Positions 55,178-63,936 of a stretch of 64,000 nt of DNA are shown in pieces. Source of the stretch: Pseudomonadota bacterium (GTDB lineage Bacteria; Pseudomonadota; Gammaproteobacteria; Steroidobacterales; Woeseiaceae). The position numbers were made by a program, and so were the translations under genes. The notes beneath the pieces are model-generated. The model made no database searches. It worked only from the letters and a program-made list of their open reading frames with translations, and had not been told where the DNA came from. Where the stretch lies: NCBI GenBank assembly GCA_027621915.1, contig JAQCAD010000004.1:52817-116816 (forward strand). Reading direction: 5' to 3'. Numbering within the stretch: position 1 is the first letter of the stretch; the number at the start of each line of letters is the position of its first letter.

Positions 55178-55458
55178 GATTGCACTTCGCGTTCACGTGC
55201 CAGTTTCGAGTCGATAACTTCGTGCGTTGCTGTGTTGCGTGTAACAACCAGCCAGGCGCGACAGCCCCACCCGTGATGCCAGAATTCTTCATGGATGCCG
55301 CGGGGATTATCTCGTGCATACAAATAGTGTGACCACCTGCTTCCGCTCGTCCAGTCACCTGCATCGTCGTCCGGTGGGCGCGACACCGTGGCATCTCCTA
55401 AATAAGTGAACTCGCTGTGATCGCGCAAGCCGCAGTGGGGGCAGGGAATTCGAATCAT
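55174..55458 (-). CDS. soxD: Sarcosine oxidase delta subunit
   Basis: A 94-residue protein beginning 'MIRIPCPHCGLRDHSEFTYL', with the zinc-binding CPHC and later 'HHGWGCRAWLVVTRNT', both typical of SoxD. The start at 55458 follows soxB by 10 bp and the stop overlaps the soxA start (ATGA). The longer frame upstream is inside soxB. Confidence 0.92.
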   Translation of the reverse strand: MIRIPCPHCGLRDHSEFTYLGDATVSRPPDDDAGDWTSGSRWSHYLYARDNPRGIHEEFWHHGWGCRAWLVVTRNTATHEVIDSKLAREREVQS

Positions 55459-55468
55459 CGCCGGAGAC

Positions 55469-56725
55469 TCAGTGCCTGTTGAAAATCGGCCCGGCGCCGT
55501 TCTCGTTAATCGTGTAACCGCGCTCGAAGCGATCGAGCGCAAAAGGTGCGTTTATTTCATGCGGCCCATCGTTGGCAAGGGTGTGTGCAAACATCCAGCC
55601 GGATCCCGGCGTTGCCTTGAATCCGCCATAACACCAGCCGCAGTTCAGGAAAAGTCCGTCGATGGGAGACTTGCAGATGATGGGCGAGCCATCCGGGGTC
55701 ATATCAACGACGCCGCCCCAGTGACGCAGCATGCGTACCCTGCCGAGCATTGGAAACATCGTGACGGCCGCTTCGAGAACGTCGTGTACGGCAGGCAGGT
55801 TGCCGCGTTGTGCGTAAGAGTTATAACCATCCAGTTCACCGCCGAAAACCAGGCTGCCACGGTCAGACTGGCTGATGTAAAAATCACCTATTTCAAAAGT
55901 CGCCACGGTATGGATGACGGGTTTCAGCGGTTCGGTCACGAACGCCTGCAAGAGATGGCTTTCGATCGGTAAGCGCAGTCCCGCGAGACCCGCGACATGT
56001 CCGGTGCTCCCGGCTACCGCCAGCCCGACCCGGTCGGCACGAATGCTGCCGCGACTGGTTTCCACACCGGCAATGCGCTCGCCCTTGCGGATAAAACCCG
56101 TCACCTCGCATCCCTGGATGATATCGACACCCAGCCGGTCTGCCGCCCTGGCAAAACCCCATGCCACCGCATCGTGCCGCGCGTTGCCGGCGCGCCGTTG
56201 CATCAGGCCCCCGTAAACCGGAAAGCGGCTATCGTCGTCTGCATACAGGCCGGGCAACTCTTCGCGAACCTTTGCAGCATCCAGGAACTCGGCATCGATG
56301 CCGTTCAGGCGCATCGCGTTGCCCCGCCGGATGTATCGCTCGACCATGCCTTCGCTTTGAGCCACGTCTATGACGCCGCGCTGACTGAACATCGTGTTGT
56401 AGTTCAGGTCGAGGCTTAAGCCCTCCCAAAGCTTCAGTGAAAATTCGTAGAAATTTGCGTTTGCCTGCTGCTCGTAGTTGGAGCGGACGATCGTTGTGTT
56501 ACGGCCAGTGTTGCCGCTGCCTATGTAGGATTTTTCCAGCACGGCAACGTTGCGAATACCGTGAACTTTTGCGAGGTAATATGCCGTCGCTAACCCATGA
56601 CCACCGCCACCCACAACGATGACGTCGTAGCCTGATTTCGGTTCCGGATCACGCCAGGCACGCGGCCAGTTCCGGTTGCCGCGAAGGCCATGCCGAAACA
56701 CGGACCAGGCCGAGTACGGTTTCAT
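55469..56725 (-). CDS. soxB: Sarcosine oxidase beta subunit
   Basis: This flavoprotein of 418 residues carries 'VIVVGGGGHGLATAYYLAKV' for FAD binding, 'GSGNTGRNTTIVRSNY' and 'FLNCGWCYGGFKATPGSG'. SoxB holds the sarcosine site, non-covalent FAD and covalently bound FMN on a His. The ATG at 56725 gives 'MKPYSAWSVFRHGLRGNRNW', the conserved N-terminus; the frame opens 57 bp earlier. It is the first gene of soxBDAG and is divergent from gfa. Confidence 0.94.
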   Translation of the reverse strand: MKPYSAWSVFRHGLRGNRNWPRAWRDPEPKSGYDVIVVGGGGHGLATAYYLAKVHGIRNVAVLEKSYIGSGNTGRNTTIVRSNYEQQANANFYEFSLKLWEGLSLDLNYNTMFSQRGVIDVAQSEGMVERYIRRGNAMRLNGIDAEFLDAAKVREELPGLYADDDSRFPVYGGLMQRRAGNARHDAVAWGFARAADRLGVDIIQGCEVTGFIRKGERIAGVETSRGSIRADRVGLAVAGSTGHVAGLAGLRLPIESHLLQAFVTEPLKPVIHTVATFEIGDFYISQSDRGSLVFGGELDGYNSYAQRGNLPAVHDVLEAAVTMFPMLGRVRMLRHWGGVVDMTPDGSPIICKSPIDGLFLNCGWCYGGFKATPGSGWMFAHTLANDGPHEINAPFALDRFERGYTINENGAGPIFNRH

Positions 56726-57035
56726 ATTTGATCCAGCCAATCGATCGCAGGGGAATTCATTCTTGTTTTGTCGACTGCCCAAACGTCCATTTTATTCATA
56801 CTAATCGACTGTGGCCTGTTGGCGATAGCCGGGCGAAACGAGTGACGCAGAACGCGATCGAAATGAATTCAATCGAACCGTCGGCCGGCATCGAGCTTTT
56901 ACCGAGCACGTTGATTTATCGCGCATTTATTCGATTGCCAATGGCCCGGCGGCAGGTCTAGACTGATTCCGACTTCGGGCGCGCCGCCCGGGCCGCCGAA
57001 GCCAAATCGAATAATAAATCTTTCGGGGGCCAAAC
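56726..57035. other. Intergenic region between soxB and gfa
   Basis: This 310-bp space separates two divergent one-carbon genes and should contain both promoters. CTTCGG (56973-56978) and CCGAAG (56996-57001) form a GC-rich hairpin in the gfa leader. I see no ORF with support in it. Confidence 0.4.
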
Positions 57036-57623
57036 ATGAGTAATGCAATTTCTTTACATCCGTCAGTCGATAACGGAATCGCGCCAGCTTCTAAAACTTT
57101 TGCCGGCGGCACGCTGGTGTGCAAATGCAAGGACGACCCCGTTACGGTAGCGGTCGCTGGTCAGACTGCTCACAATCACGTCTGCGGGTGTACCAAATGC
57201 TGGAAACCGAAGGGCGCGTTGTTTTCGGTGGTCGCTGTTGTTGGTCGTGACAAAGTCAAAGTTACGAAAGGCAAAAAGAAGATCAAAGTGGTTGATGAAA
57301 ATGCCGTCATCAAACGTCATGCATGCGCCAAGTGCGGCACGCATATGTATGGTCGCATCGACAAAAAGAGTCATCCATTTTACGGCCTTGATTTTGTTCA
57401 CACGGAACTGTCGCCGGAGAAAGGCTGGTCACCGCCGGAATTTGCTGCCTTTGTATCGTCAATCATTGAATCCGGATTTGATCCGAAGAAAATGAGTGGT
57501 GTAAGGGAGCGCCTGCGGGCCATCGGCCTTGAGCCTTACGATTGCCTGTCGCCTCCTTTGATGGATGCGATCGCGACACATGTGGCTGCAGCCGCGAAGA
57601 AGAGAAAGAAAAAGAAAAAATAG
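57036..57623 (+). CDS. gfa: S-(hydroxymethyl)glutathione synthase
   Basis: The 195-residue protein has the Gfa zinc motifs '[14 protein letters not shown]', '[19 protein letters not shown]' and '[16 protein letters not shown]'. Gfa is described as helping glutathione condense with formaldehyde, the first step of glutathione-dependent formaldehyde oxidation. It lies divergently beside sarcosine oxidase, a source of formaldehyde. The C-terminus ends in a run of Lys/Arg ('[12 protein letters not shown]'). A GGGGG site precedes the ATG. No adhC or fghA gene is nearby. Confidence 0.92.
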   Translation: MSNAISLHPSVDNGIAPASKTFAGGTLVCKCKDDPVTVAVAGQTAHNHVCGCTKCWKPKGALFSVVAVVGRDKVKVTKGKKKIKVVDENAVIKRHACAKCGTHMYGRIDKKSHPFYGLDFVHTELSPEKGWSPPEFAAFVSSIIESGFDPKKMSGVRERLRAIGLEPYDCLSPPLMDAIATHVAAAAKKRKKKKK

Positions 57624-57794
57624 GGAGCGTAACAATCCATTGACTGATGCCAGGATCGCAGGCCCCGGCAGCAGCAATGGCCTGCGCGAAAACCGCGTTT
57701 TGCGACTGCTATATAATAGCGCCTCAACCGGCAGACACTCGCGGCGGTACCAGTGACCATCTGTGCGGCAACTGACAGACCTGAAAATGCAATC

Positions 57795-58124
57795 ATGAAA
57801 ATGAACGGTATTCCATTTGGGACGACTGACTGGTCTGAAATTGACGAGACAGAGCATCGTGGCGAGACAGGCATTGCTTACTGGAAAACAGGATTGTTCG
57901 GTGACATCCGTGTCCGGCAGGTTGTCTACACAGCCGGGTACCTCGCAGACCACTGGTGCGTAAAAGGTCACATTCTGTTTTGTCTTGAAGGCGAGCTGCA
58001 CACTGAATTGAAAGATGGTCGCACTTTCGTGCTCAAGCCCGGGATGAGCTACCAGGTGGCCGATGATGCGGAAGCACATCGTTCCTCCACGACGGAGGGA
58101 GCCAGGCTGTTTATTGTCGACTAG
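57795..58124 (+). CDS. DHCW-motif cupin-fold protein
   Basis: A 109-residue single-domain cupin with 'YLADHWCVKGHILFCLEGEL', carrying the D-H-W-C order that names this group, and 'FVLKPGMSYQVADDAEAHRS' with the second cupin motif His. The ATG at 57795 follows a TATAAT (57712-57717) that could be its -10. Function of the family is unknown; a metal-dependent sugar or small-molecule binding role is guessed. Confidence 0.8.
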   Translation: MKMNGIPFGTTDWSEIDETEHRGETGIAYWKTGLFGDIRVRQVVYTAGYLADHWCVKGHILFCLEGELHTELKDGRTFVLKPGMSYQVADDAEAHRSSTTEGARLFIVD

Positions 58125-58236
58125 CAAATTCGCCGGGAAGGAGTGACTCCAACCTCTTTCGCATTGCGGCAATACTCCCTAAAATCGAGTCCTGAGCCAC
58201 AAGGCAGTAACCGCCGCAATAAGGAATCGTCGCCAC

Positions 58237-58407
58237 ATGTCGCAAGAGCAGAATACGGCGGAACTGATCGCCGACCTTGAGCAGCGCATCGACACCATGC
58301 AAAACATGGGCGATGCAGAACTCGGAACATTCAACCGCCTCGACTGGGTCGTGCTGATCCTGATCTCAATTGTCATTCCTGTCATCGTGGTAGTAATCGC
58401 TCGATGA
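58237..58407 (+). CDS. 56-residue single-helix membrane peptide
   Basis: This short gene begins ATG at 58237 with AAGGA upstream and ends in TGA at 58405-58407, overlapping the start of the permease gene by ATGA. The product has an acidic helix ('TAELIADLEQRIDTMQNMGD') and a hydrophobic C-terminal helix ('WVVLILISIVIPVIVVVIAR'). The tight coupling suggests a small accessory subunit or a partner of the transporter. Confidence 0.62.
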   Translation: MSQEQNTAELIADLEQRIDTMQNMGDAELGTFNRLDWVVLILISIVIPVIVVVIAR

Positions 58408-59873
58408 GCGCTCAGACCCCTGCCGGCAGCGGCACGCCGGGAAGTGAATTACCTTCCGATCTTCTGAGCGTCTACGGTCGCGAGCCTCTGCTGCCCAATG
58501 AGCGCGAATACAAGACCTGGGGCGCACATGGCACCTGTTTCGCCTATGGCATTGCAACCTGGTGTTTCCTGACCGGCGGTTATGCAGCAGAGCTGGTTGG
58601 TGCTGTACAGGGCATGGTGTGCCTGATCGCCGGCAATCTGATCGGCGTATTCCTGATAAGCGCGTCGCTGTCCGCCGGCTGCCAACGTTATGGCATTGAG
58701 CAGATAGATTTCTGCAAACCATCTTTTGGCCAGAACGGCGCCCGCGTCGTCCTCATTTTTTATCTGCTCAATATGATTGGCTGGTCTGGCCTGATTCTCG
58801 TCATGTTTGGCAATGGCATATTTAATATCGTCGAGGCGCTCGGCTACCACAGTCCCGATTGGCTGGTCGGCGGCGGCGTTGCGCTCGGCATCTGGCTGAC
58901 TTACATCCTGACCACGCGCGGCGTGCACCTGCTCAGCCTGTTCAATTCCATCATCACGCCGGCACTTGTCGTAATCATTGCATTTATGTTCTACATGCTG
59001 ATCAGCACGCACGGCTGGGCTGAAATACTTGCGGCAGAACCGCTTAATCCCCTTCCCTCGCCCTGGATGAATTACGCCGTGTGTCTCGAGCTCGGTATCG
59101 CATCGGGCATGTCCTGGTGGGGCGGCATCGGCTTTTTGGCCAGGAACACTAAGACCCGGCGCAACGCCATTTACCCTGAGGTACTGCAGCTTGGCCTGAC
59201 TTTCGGCATCGTCTGTTCCATCGCGCTGTTTTCCGGCCTGGTGGTTGGCTCCGACGACCCAACGAAATGGATGGTGCCGCTGGGTGGTGTATTCATGGGT
59301 GTGCTCGCACTGCTTTTCGTCGCACTGGCCAATATCACGTCCACGTCAGTATCGCTGTTCGCCAGCGGCCTTGCGCTGCGACATGTACCGGGCCTGCGCA
59401 GACGCAGCTGGCGTGTGATCATTGCGTTGACGGCTGTGCCGCTTGCTTTCTTCGTTGTGTGGCCACGCGAACTCTACGATCTCGGCGATGCCTTCCTCGC
59501 CTACAACGGCACCATGCACGCACCGGTCGGCGGCATACTGCTGGTTGATTACTTCTTCCTGAGAAAACAACAATTGCACCTGCGTTCTATCTTCGAGGCC
59601 GCACCGTCCGGTCAGTACTACTATACCGGCGGATTCAATGTGCTCGCGCTAAGCTGCATCATCATCGGGCAATTGACCTATTTTCTCGTGTACAACCCGT
59701 TCACCGACGAAGCACATGAAGTGTTCCGGTTTTTGCCGGCATCGATCGCCGGCTTTCTGCTGCCTGCGCTGATCTATTGGGCGGGCATGCGATTCTGGCT
59801 GCAGCGACGCCCGCATAAAGATCGCGCCACTGATGAAGAACAACCCGGCAAATTGATAATGCCGAATATTTGA
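58404..59873 (+). CDS. NCS1-family nucleobase/cation symporter-like permease
   Basis: The 489-residue protein has about 12 helices. 'GTCFAYGIATWCFLTGGYAA', 'GIEQIDFCKPSFGQNGARV' and 'GMSWWGGIGFLARNTKTRRN' follow the NCS1 order (Cytosine/purine/hydantoin permease). The N-terminus 'LLPNEREYKTWGAHG' is also typical. The substrate could be a purine, pyrimidine, hydantoin or thiamine precursor. The overlap with the 56-residue peptide gene and the nearby PLP enzyme suggest uptake of a nitrogen or sulfur compound. Confidence 0.82.
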   Translation: MSAQTPAGSGTPGSELPSDLLSVYGREPLLPNEREYKTWGAHGTCFAYGIATWCFLTGGYAAELVGAVQGMVCLIAGNLIGVFLISASLSAGCQRYGIEQIDFCKPSFGQNGARVVLIFYLLNMIGWSGLILVMFGNGIFNIVEALGYHSPDWLVGGGVALGIWLTYILTTRGVHLLSLFNSIITPALVVIIAFMFYMLISTHGWAEILAAEPLNPLPSPWMNYAVCLELGIASGMSWWGGIGFLARNTKTRRNAIYPEVLQLGLTFGIVCSIALFSGLVVGSDDPTKWMVPLGGVFMGVLALLFVALANITSTSVSLFASGLALRHVPGLRRRSWRVIIALTAVPLAFFVVWPRELYDLGDAFLAYNGTMHAPVGGILLVDYFFLRKQQLHLRSIFEAAPSGQYYYTGGFNVLALSCIIIGQLTYFLVYNPFTDEAHEVFRFLPASIAGFLLPALIYWAGMRFWLQRRPHKDRATDEEQPGKLIMPNI

Positions 59874-59886
59874 CGATGTAATACGT

Positions 59887-59908
59887 GGCACTTTGCGGTC
59901 GAAGTGCC
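59887..59908 (+). other. Hairpin between permease and PLP-enzyme genes
   Basis: GGCACTT (59887-59893) pairs with AAGTGCC (59902-59908) around an eight-base loop. No T-run follows, so it may stabilise or partly separate the transcripts of the two genes. Confidence 0.35.
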
Positions 59909-59975
59909 GCAAGGTCAGGTTGAAAAAAATCTCGGTTCGACCCCACTTGTCACCCGCATTTTAAGGAGTTATTAC

Positions 59976-61136
59976 ATGGGGATAGATGATACGCGGGTGT
60001 CGGACAACACTTTGCTCGTACACGATGAGCGTCATTCCGAAGGTGCGGTCGCGCCGCCGATATACCAGACGTCATTGTTCACGTTTGAATCCTACCAGGC
60101 GATGGTTGATCGGTTTAGCGGCGCATCCACAGCGCCCGTTTATTCCCGAGTCGACAACCCTACCGTGTCCGTGTTGCTCGACAAGATGTGTCAGCTCGAA
60201 CAGGGCGAGGCGGCCGCCGCATTCTCGAGCGGCATCGGCGCAATCAGTAACGCGATTCTCGGCCAGGTTAAGTCGGGCGACCGGATCGTATGTGTCGAAC
60301 ACGTCTATCCAGACACGTACCGGTTACTCAAAGGAATGTGTGCGCGCTTTGGCGTGACGACGGATTTTGTAGACGGCAGAGATCTTGCGGCGATTGAAAA
60401 AGCGTTGCCCGGCGCGAGAATCGTTTACCTCGAGAGTCCAAACACCTGGGTGATGCAGGAGCAGGACATCACGTCGATTGCGAAGATGGCGAAAGCCGAA
60501 GGTGTCACCAGCATCGTCGACAATAGCTGGGCCTCGCCGATTTACCAGAAGCCATTGTTGGCAGGCATCGACCTCGTGGTGCACTCCGCTTCCAAGTACA
60601 TCTCCGGGCACAGCGATACGGTCGCCGGCGTACTGGTTGGCAGCAAGCCCATCATCGACAAGCTCAAACTCGACACCACGCCCTATCTCGGCGCCAAACT
60701 TTCCGCTCAGGAAGCATCATTATTATTGCGCGGCTTACGCACGTTGCCACTTCGAATGCAACGGCACCAGGAGAGCGCCCTGATCATTGCGAAAAGACTT
60801 GCAGAGCACAGTTCGGTAACCCGCGTGCATCACCCGGCGCTGGCGCCTGTTAGCTACTCACTATTAAAAGGGTACGGCGGCCTCTTCAGCTTCGAATTAG
60901 GCGATGAGAAAAACGTTCCCAGATTTTGTGACTCGCTCTCACTGTTTCGTCTTGGCGTCAGCTGGGGCGGGCATGAGAGCCTCGTTATGCCCGCCGAGGC
61001 GTCAATCAACCAGTCAGGAGAGCACCGGGCCGCAGTGGATTTCGGTGTATCGCCAAGAACGATCCGCCTCTTTGTCGGACTCGAGGATCCGGAAGAACTC
61101 TGGAGCGATTTAAGCCAGGCTTTTGCCGGTGCGTAA
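59976..61136 (+). CDS. Cys/Met metabolism PLP-dependent enzyme (cystathionine lyase/synthase family)
   Basis: The ATG at 59976 has AAGGAG upstream and gives 386 residues. The family motifs are 'YSRVDNPTVSVLLDKM', 'EAAAAFSSGIGAISNAI', 'PNTWVMQEQDITSIAKM' and the PLP Lys in 'VVHSASKYISGHSD'. Members include cystathionine beta- and gamma-lyases and methionine gamma-lyase; the sequence does not decide between them. It lies between an NCS1 permease and an NhaC antiporter. Confidence 0.87.
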   Translation: MGIDDTRVSDNTLLVHDERHSEGAVAPPIYQTSLFTFESYQAMVDRFSGASTAPVYSRVDNPTVSVLLDKMCQLEQGEAAAAFSSGIGAISNAILGQVKSGDRIVCVEHVYPDTYRLLKGMCARFGVTTDFVDGRDLAAIEKALPGARIVYLESPNTWVMQEQDITSIAKMAKAEGVTSIVDNSWASPIYQKPLLAGIDLVVHSASKYISGHSDTVAGVLVGSKPIIDKLKLDTTPYLGAKLSAQEASLLLRGLRTLPLRMQRHQESALIIAKRLAEHSSVTRVHHPALAPVSYSLLKGYGGLFSFELGDEKNVPRFCDSLSLFRLGVSWGGHESLVMPAEASINQSGEHRAAVDFGVSPRTIRLFVGLEDPEELWSDLSQAFAGA

Positions 61137-62559
61137 ATCCATCTCCTTGTTGGAAGCGGCGTTGCCGCTCTTAACCATGCTGGTCTGCCTCATCGGCGGG
61201 GGCATCTTCTTCCCGATGGGAACAGAGCTCCTGGTATTCGTCATGTTCCTGGCCGCCGCGGTGGCCGGCCTCATTGCGATGCGTTACGGTCACGGTTGGG
61301 AAGATATCCAACGGTCCACAGGCGAAAAGATGTCAGCGGTTCTTCCGGTGATTCTGATTCTCCTGTCCATCGGCATGCTGATTGGCACCTGGATGTTCAG
61401 CGGCACGATTCCGATGCTGGTTTACTACGGCATCAAGCTGGTCAATCCGCAGTTCATGATCATTACGGCATTTCTCGTCACTGCCGTCATGTCCTTGACC
61501 GGGTCATCCTGGGCTTCGGCCGGGACGATTGGTGTCGCATTGATGGGCGTCGCGGCAGCGATCGACGCACCGCTGGCAGCAACGGCAGGCGCAGTCGTAT
61601 CCGGCGCCTACTTCGGCGACAAACTGTCGCCGCTTTCGGATTCAACAAACATTTGTGCGATCGGAGCGAATGCGGATTTGTACGATCACATTCGCAATAT
61701 GGTGTACACGGCAGGTCCGTCGTTCGTGCTCGCGCTGATTGTGTATTTCATTGCGGGAATGCTGACCGACATCGATGCGGCATTGCTGTCTTTCGACGAT
61801 CATCCCTTGCTCACCGAAATCGAACTGGCATACAACATCAGCTGGCTGGTTTTTCTACCGGCCGTCGTCGTACTCTGGGGAACGCTGAATCGAAAACCTG
61901 CAGCGCTGGTCATGGTCAGCTCGTCGGTCGTCGCAATGATTGTAGGCATCGTGTCTCACGGATTCAGTGCGTACAACGCGATGCTCGCTGCCATTTCCGG
62001 TTTCAACGTCAGCATGGTTGGCGCAATCGTTGCCGGCGGCACAACACCGAGCGACATGCTGACGTCTTTGCTGAATCGTGGTGGCGTTAACTCGATGTCC
62101 AGCACACTGATCATTATTCTTGCCGCCTTCCTGATCGCCGCAGGTATGGATGTTTCCGGCGGTCTGGACAAGCTGCTGCATGCGATGCTGCGGCGAGCGA
62201 AATCCGTGTTTGGCCTCGTTGCGGCAACACTCGCGTCCGGTGCAACGATGATCGCGTTGACCAGCCACGGTGGTGTTACTGCGTTGATTGTCGGTGGACT
62301 GTTTCAGGATGCCTATCGCGAACGCGGTCTTGCGCCGGAGAACCTGTCGAGATCGCTTGAAGATTCCGTCACGATCCTGGAGCCGCTGATGCCGTGGACC
62401 GTGTCGGCAATCTTCATGGCGACGACCCTTGGCGTAACTACACTCGAGTACATGCCCTGGGCGGTTTTCTGCATGACAGGATGGATGTTCTCGTTGCTGC
62501 TGGCGGCCGCGTACCCGTACACCGGGTTCGGCCTGAAAGCGCGAACAGAAAAACAGTGA
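61129..62559 (+). CDS. nhaC: NhaC-family Na+/H+ antiporter
   Basis: The protein has about 11 helices and the NhaC signatures 'GSSWASAGTIGVALMGVAAA' and 'GAYFGDKLSPLSDSTNI'. Start is GTG at 61129 (476 residues) or TTG at 61123; both overlap the end of the PLP-enzyme gene, implying coupling. NhaC proteins exchange sodium for protons, and some carry malate or other acids. The role in this gene set may be to handle the product or to recycle sodium. Confidence 0.87.
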   Translation: MRKSISLLEAALPLLTMLVCLIGGGIFFPMGTELLVFVMFLAAAVAGLIAMRYGHGWEDIQRSTGEKMSAVLPVILILLSIGMLIGTWMFSGTIPMLVYYGIKLVNPQFMIITAFLVTAVMSLTGSSWASAGTIGVALMGVAAAIDAPLAATAGAVVSGAYFGDKLSPLSDSTNICAIGANADLYDHIRNMVYTAGPSFVLALIVYFIAGMLTDIDAALLSFDDHPLLTEIELAYNISWLVFLPAVVVLWGTLNRKPAALVMVSSSVVAMIVGIVSHGFSAYNAMLAAISGFNVSMVGAIVAGGTTPSDMLTSLLNRGGVNSMSSTLIIILAAFLIAAGMDVSGGLDKLLHAMLRRAKSVFGLVAATLASGATMIALTSHGGVTALIVGGLFQDAYRERGLAPENLSRSLEDSVTILEPLMPWTVSAIFMATTLGVTTLEYMPWAVFCMTGWMFSLLLAAAYPYTGFGLKARTEKQ

Positions 62560-62566
62560 CCGTAAC
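62553..62566. repeat. Third copy of the 'ACAGTGACC' repeat core
   Basis: The sequence ACAGTGACCGTAAC spans the nhaC stop and matches the cores at 48620 and 50789. The rest of 62567-62907 contains a short hairpin AGGCGC/GCGCCT (62702-62719) and a TATGAT (62753-62758) that might be a -10, and no gene that I can support. Confidence 0.35.
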
Positions 62567-62907
62567 TAACAAGCTCCGGAGCGTAACTCACACGAATGTG
62601 CGTTTGACGTCGCCCGACTTGCCGCAACGGATTGGGGCTGGCGGAATTCGTCAAGATAGGTTTTCTGTATTTTGAAAACAGACTACCTGAAACACTTCGC
62701 GAGGCGCGATTGTGCGCCTTAGAAACGGCAGAAAATCACACCCCCGTTGCACTATGATGCTCGTTTTAGCCCCTAAAGCGGACATTGTGCATGTATCAGC
62801 TTTGGCGATTGGTTTCGACTCAAAAGCCGGCGCCGAACCGTTTCAGATTGGCAATCCTGTTAACTTGGACCATGATTCAGCAATAAACCGCAGAGGTTAT
62901 AACAGCG

Positions 62908-63936
62908 ATGTCGTTCTTCGAAGAGCTTAAGCGCCGAAACGTCGTCAAGATGGCCGTGCTATACGGGATCGCTTCGTGGCTGATTTTGCAGGTAGCCGAT
63001 GTCCTTTTCGATGCCCTGGAACTGCCGTCCTCTTGGGTACGCCTGGTATTGGCGGTCCTGATCCTCGGTTTTCCCCTGGCTTTGATCTTCTCCTGGATTT
63101 ACGAGGTGACTCCGGAGGGACTGCAGCGCGAGAGTGAGATCGAACGGAGCCAGTCGATCACTCACGTAACAAGCAAGCGGCTCGACTACATCATCATCGG
63201 GATGCTGGCCCTGGCGATTGGCCTGTTCGCATTCCAGTACATTCGACCGCCAACGGTCGAGGTGCCTAATAATGCACCCGAAGCTGCCGTACAGGCCGCA
63301 GCACTTGCGGCACCACAGCCAGAACAATCAATCCTTCCCGATGACAAGTCCATAGCGGTGTTGCCCTTCGTTAACATGAGCTCGGACAAAGAACAGGAGT
63401 ATTTCTCGGATGGAATGTCCGAAGAACTGCTCAACCTGTTGGCAAAAGTTCCGAATCTCAAGGTGATAGCACGGACGTCTTCCTTCACTTTCAAAGGACA
63501 GAACATCGAGATCGCGGAGATCGCCAGGCGATTGAATGTTGCTCACATACTGGAAGGCAGCGTTCGCAGAGCTGGCAACACGGTGCGCATCACGGCGCAA
63601 CTGATTCGCACAGCTGACAGCACGCATCTGTGGTCACAGACTTACGACCGACCACTGGATGACACTTTTAAATTGCAGGATGAGATCGCGAACGCGATTG
63701 TGCAGGCGCTGCAAATTCAATTGATGGGCGGAACACTCAGCCACACGGAAGGTGGAACCCAGAACCTCGAGGCGTATCAGCTGTACCTGCGGGGTGTGAA
63801 CGCTTCGAATCAGAACACCAGGTCGTCGTTGGATGCCGCAGGCGAATACCTGGAACAGGCAATCAAACTCGACCCGACCTTTGGACGGGCATGGTCGCAG
63901 CTGTCGGCCATCGTTGCGATCAAAACCGACAATTGA
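62908..63936 (+). CDS. TolB-like/TPR membrane protein, apparently truncated
   Basis: The N-terminus 'MSFFEELKRRNVVKMAVLYG' and helix 'ASWLILQVADVLFDAL' are typical of a large group of membrane proteins with a cytoplasmic start, a second helix ('YIIIGMLALAIGLFAFQYI') and a TolB/FlgO-like domain ('SIAVLPFVNMSSDKEQEYFS', 'VAHILEGSVRRAGNTVRITA'). TPR repeats then begin ('LYLRGVNASNQNTR', 'AIKLDPTFGRAWSQL') but stop after one or two, whereas homologues usually continue for 200 or more residues. The stop codon coincides with an apparent IS end, so the gene is probably disrupted. Confidence 0.78.
   Translation: MSFFEELKRRNVVKMAVLYGIASWLILQVADVLFDALELPSSWVRLVLAVLILGFPLALIFSWIYEVTPEGLQRESEIERSQSITHVTSKRLDYIIIGMLALAIGLFAFQYIRPPTVEVPNNAPEAAVQAAALAAPQPEQSILPDDKSIAVLPFVNMSSDKEQEYFSDGMSEELLNLLAKVPNLKVIARTSSFTFKGQNIEIAEIARRLNVAHILEGSVRRAGNTVRITAQLIRTADSTHLWSQTYDRPLDDTFKLQDEIANAIVQALQIQLMGGTLSHTEGGTQNLEAYQLYLRGVNASNQNTRSSLDAAGEYLEQAIKLDPTFGRAWSQLSAIVAIKTDN

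Noticed and set aside
57689..57717. Full sigma-70 promoter before the cupin gene
   Set aside because: TATAAT is present but no acceptable -35 lies 16-19 bp upstream, so it is mentioned only within the gene entry.
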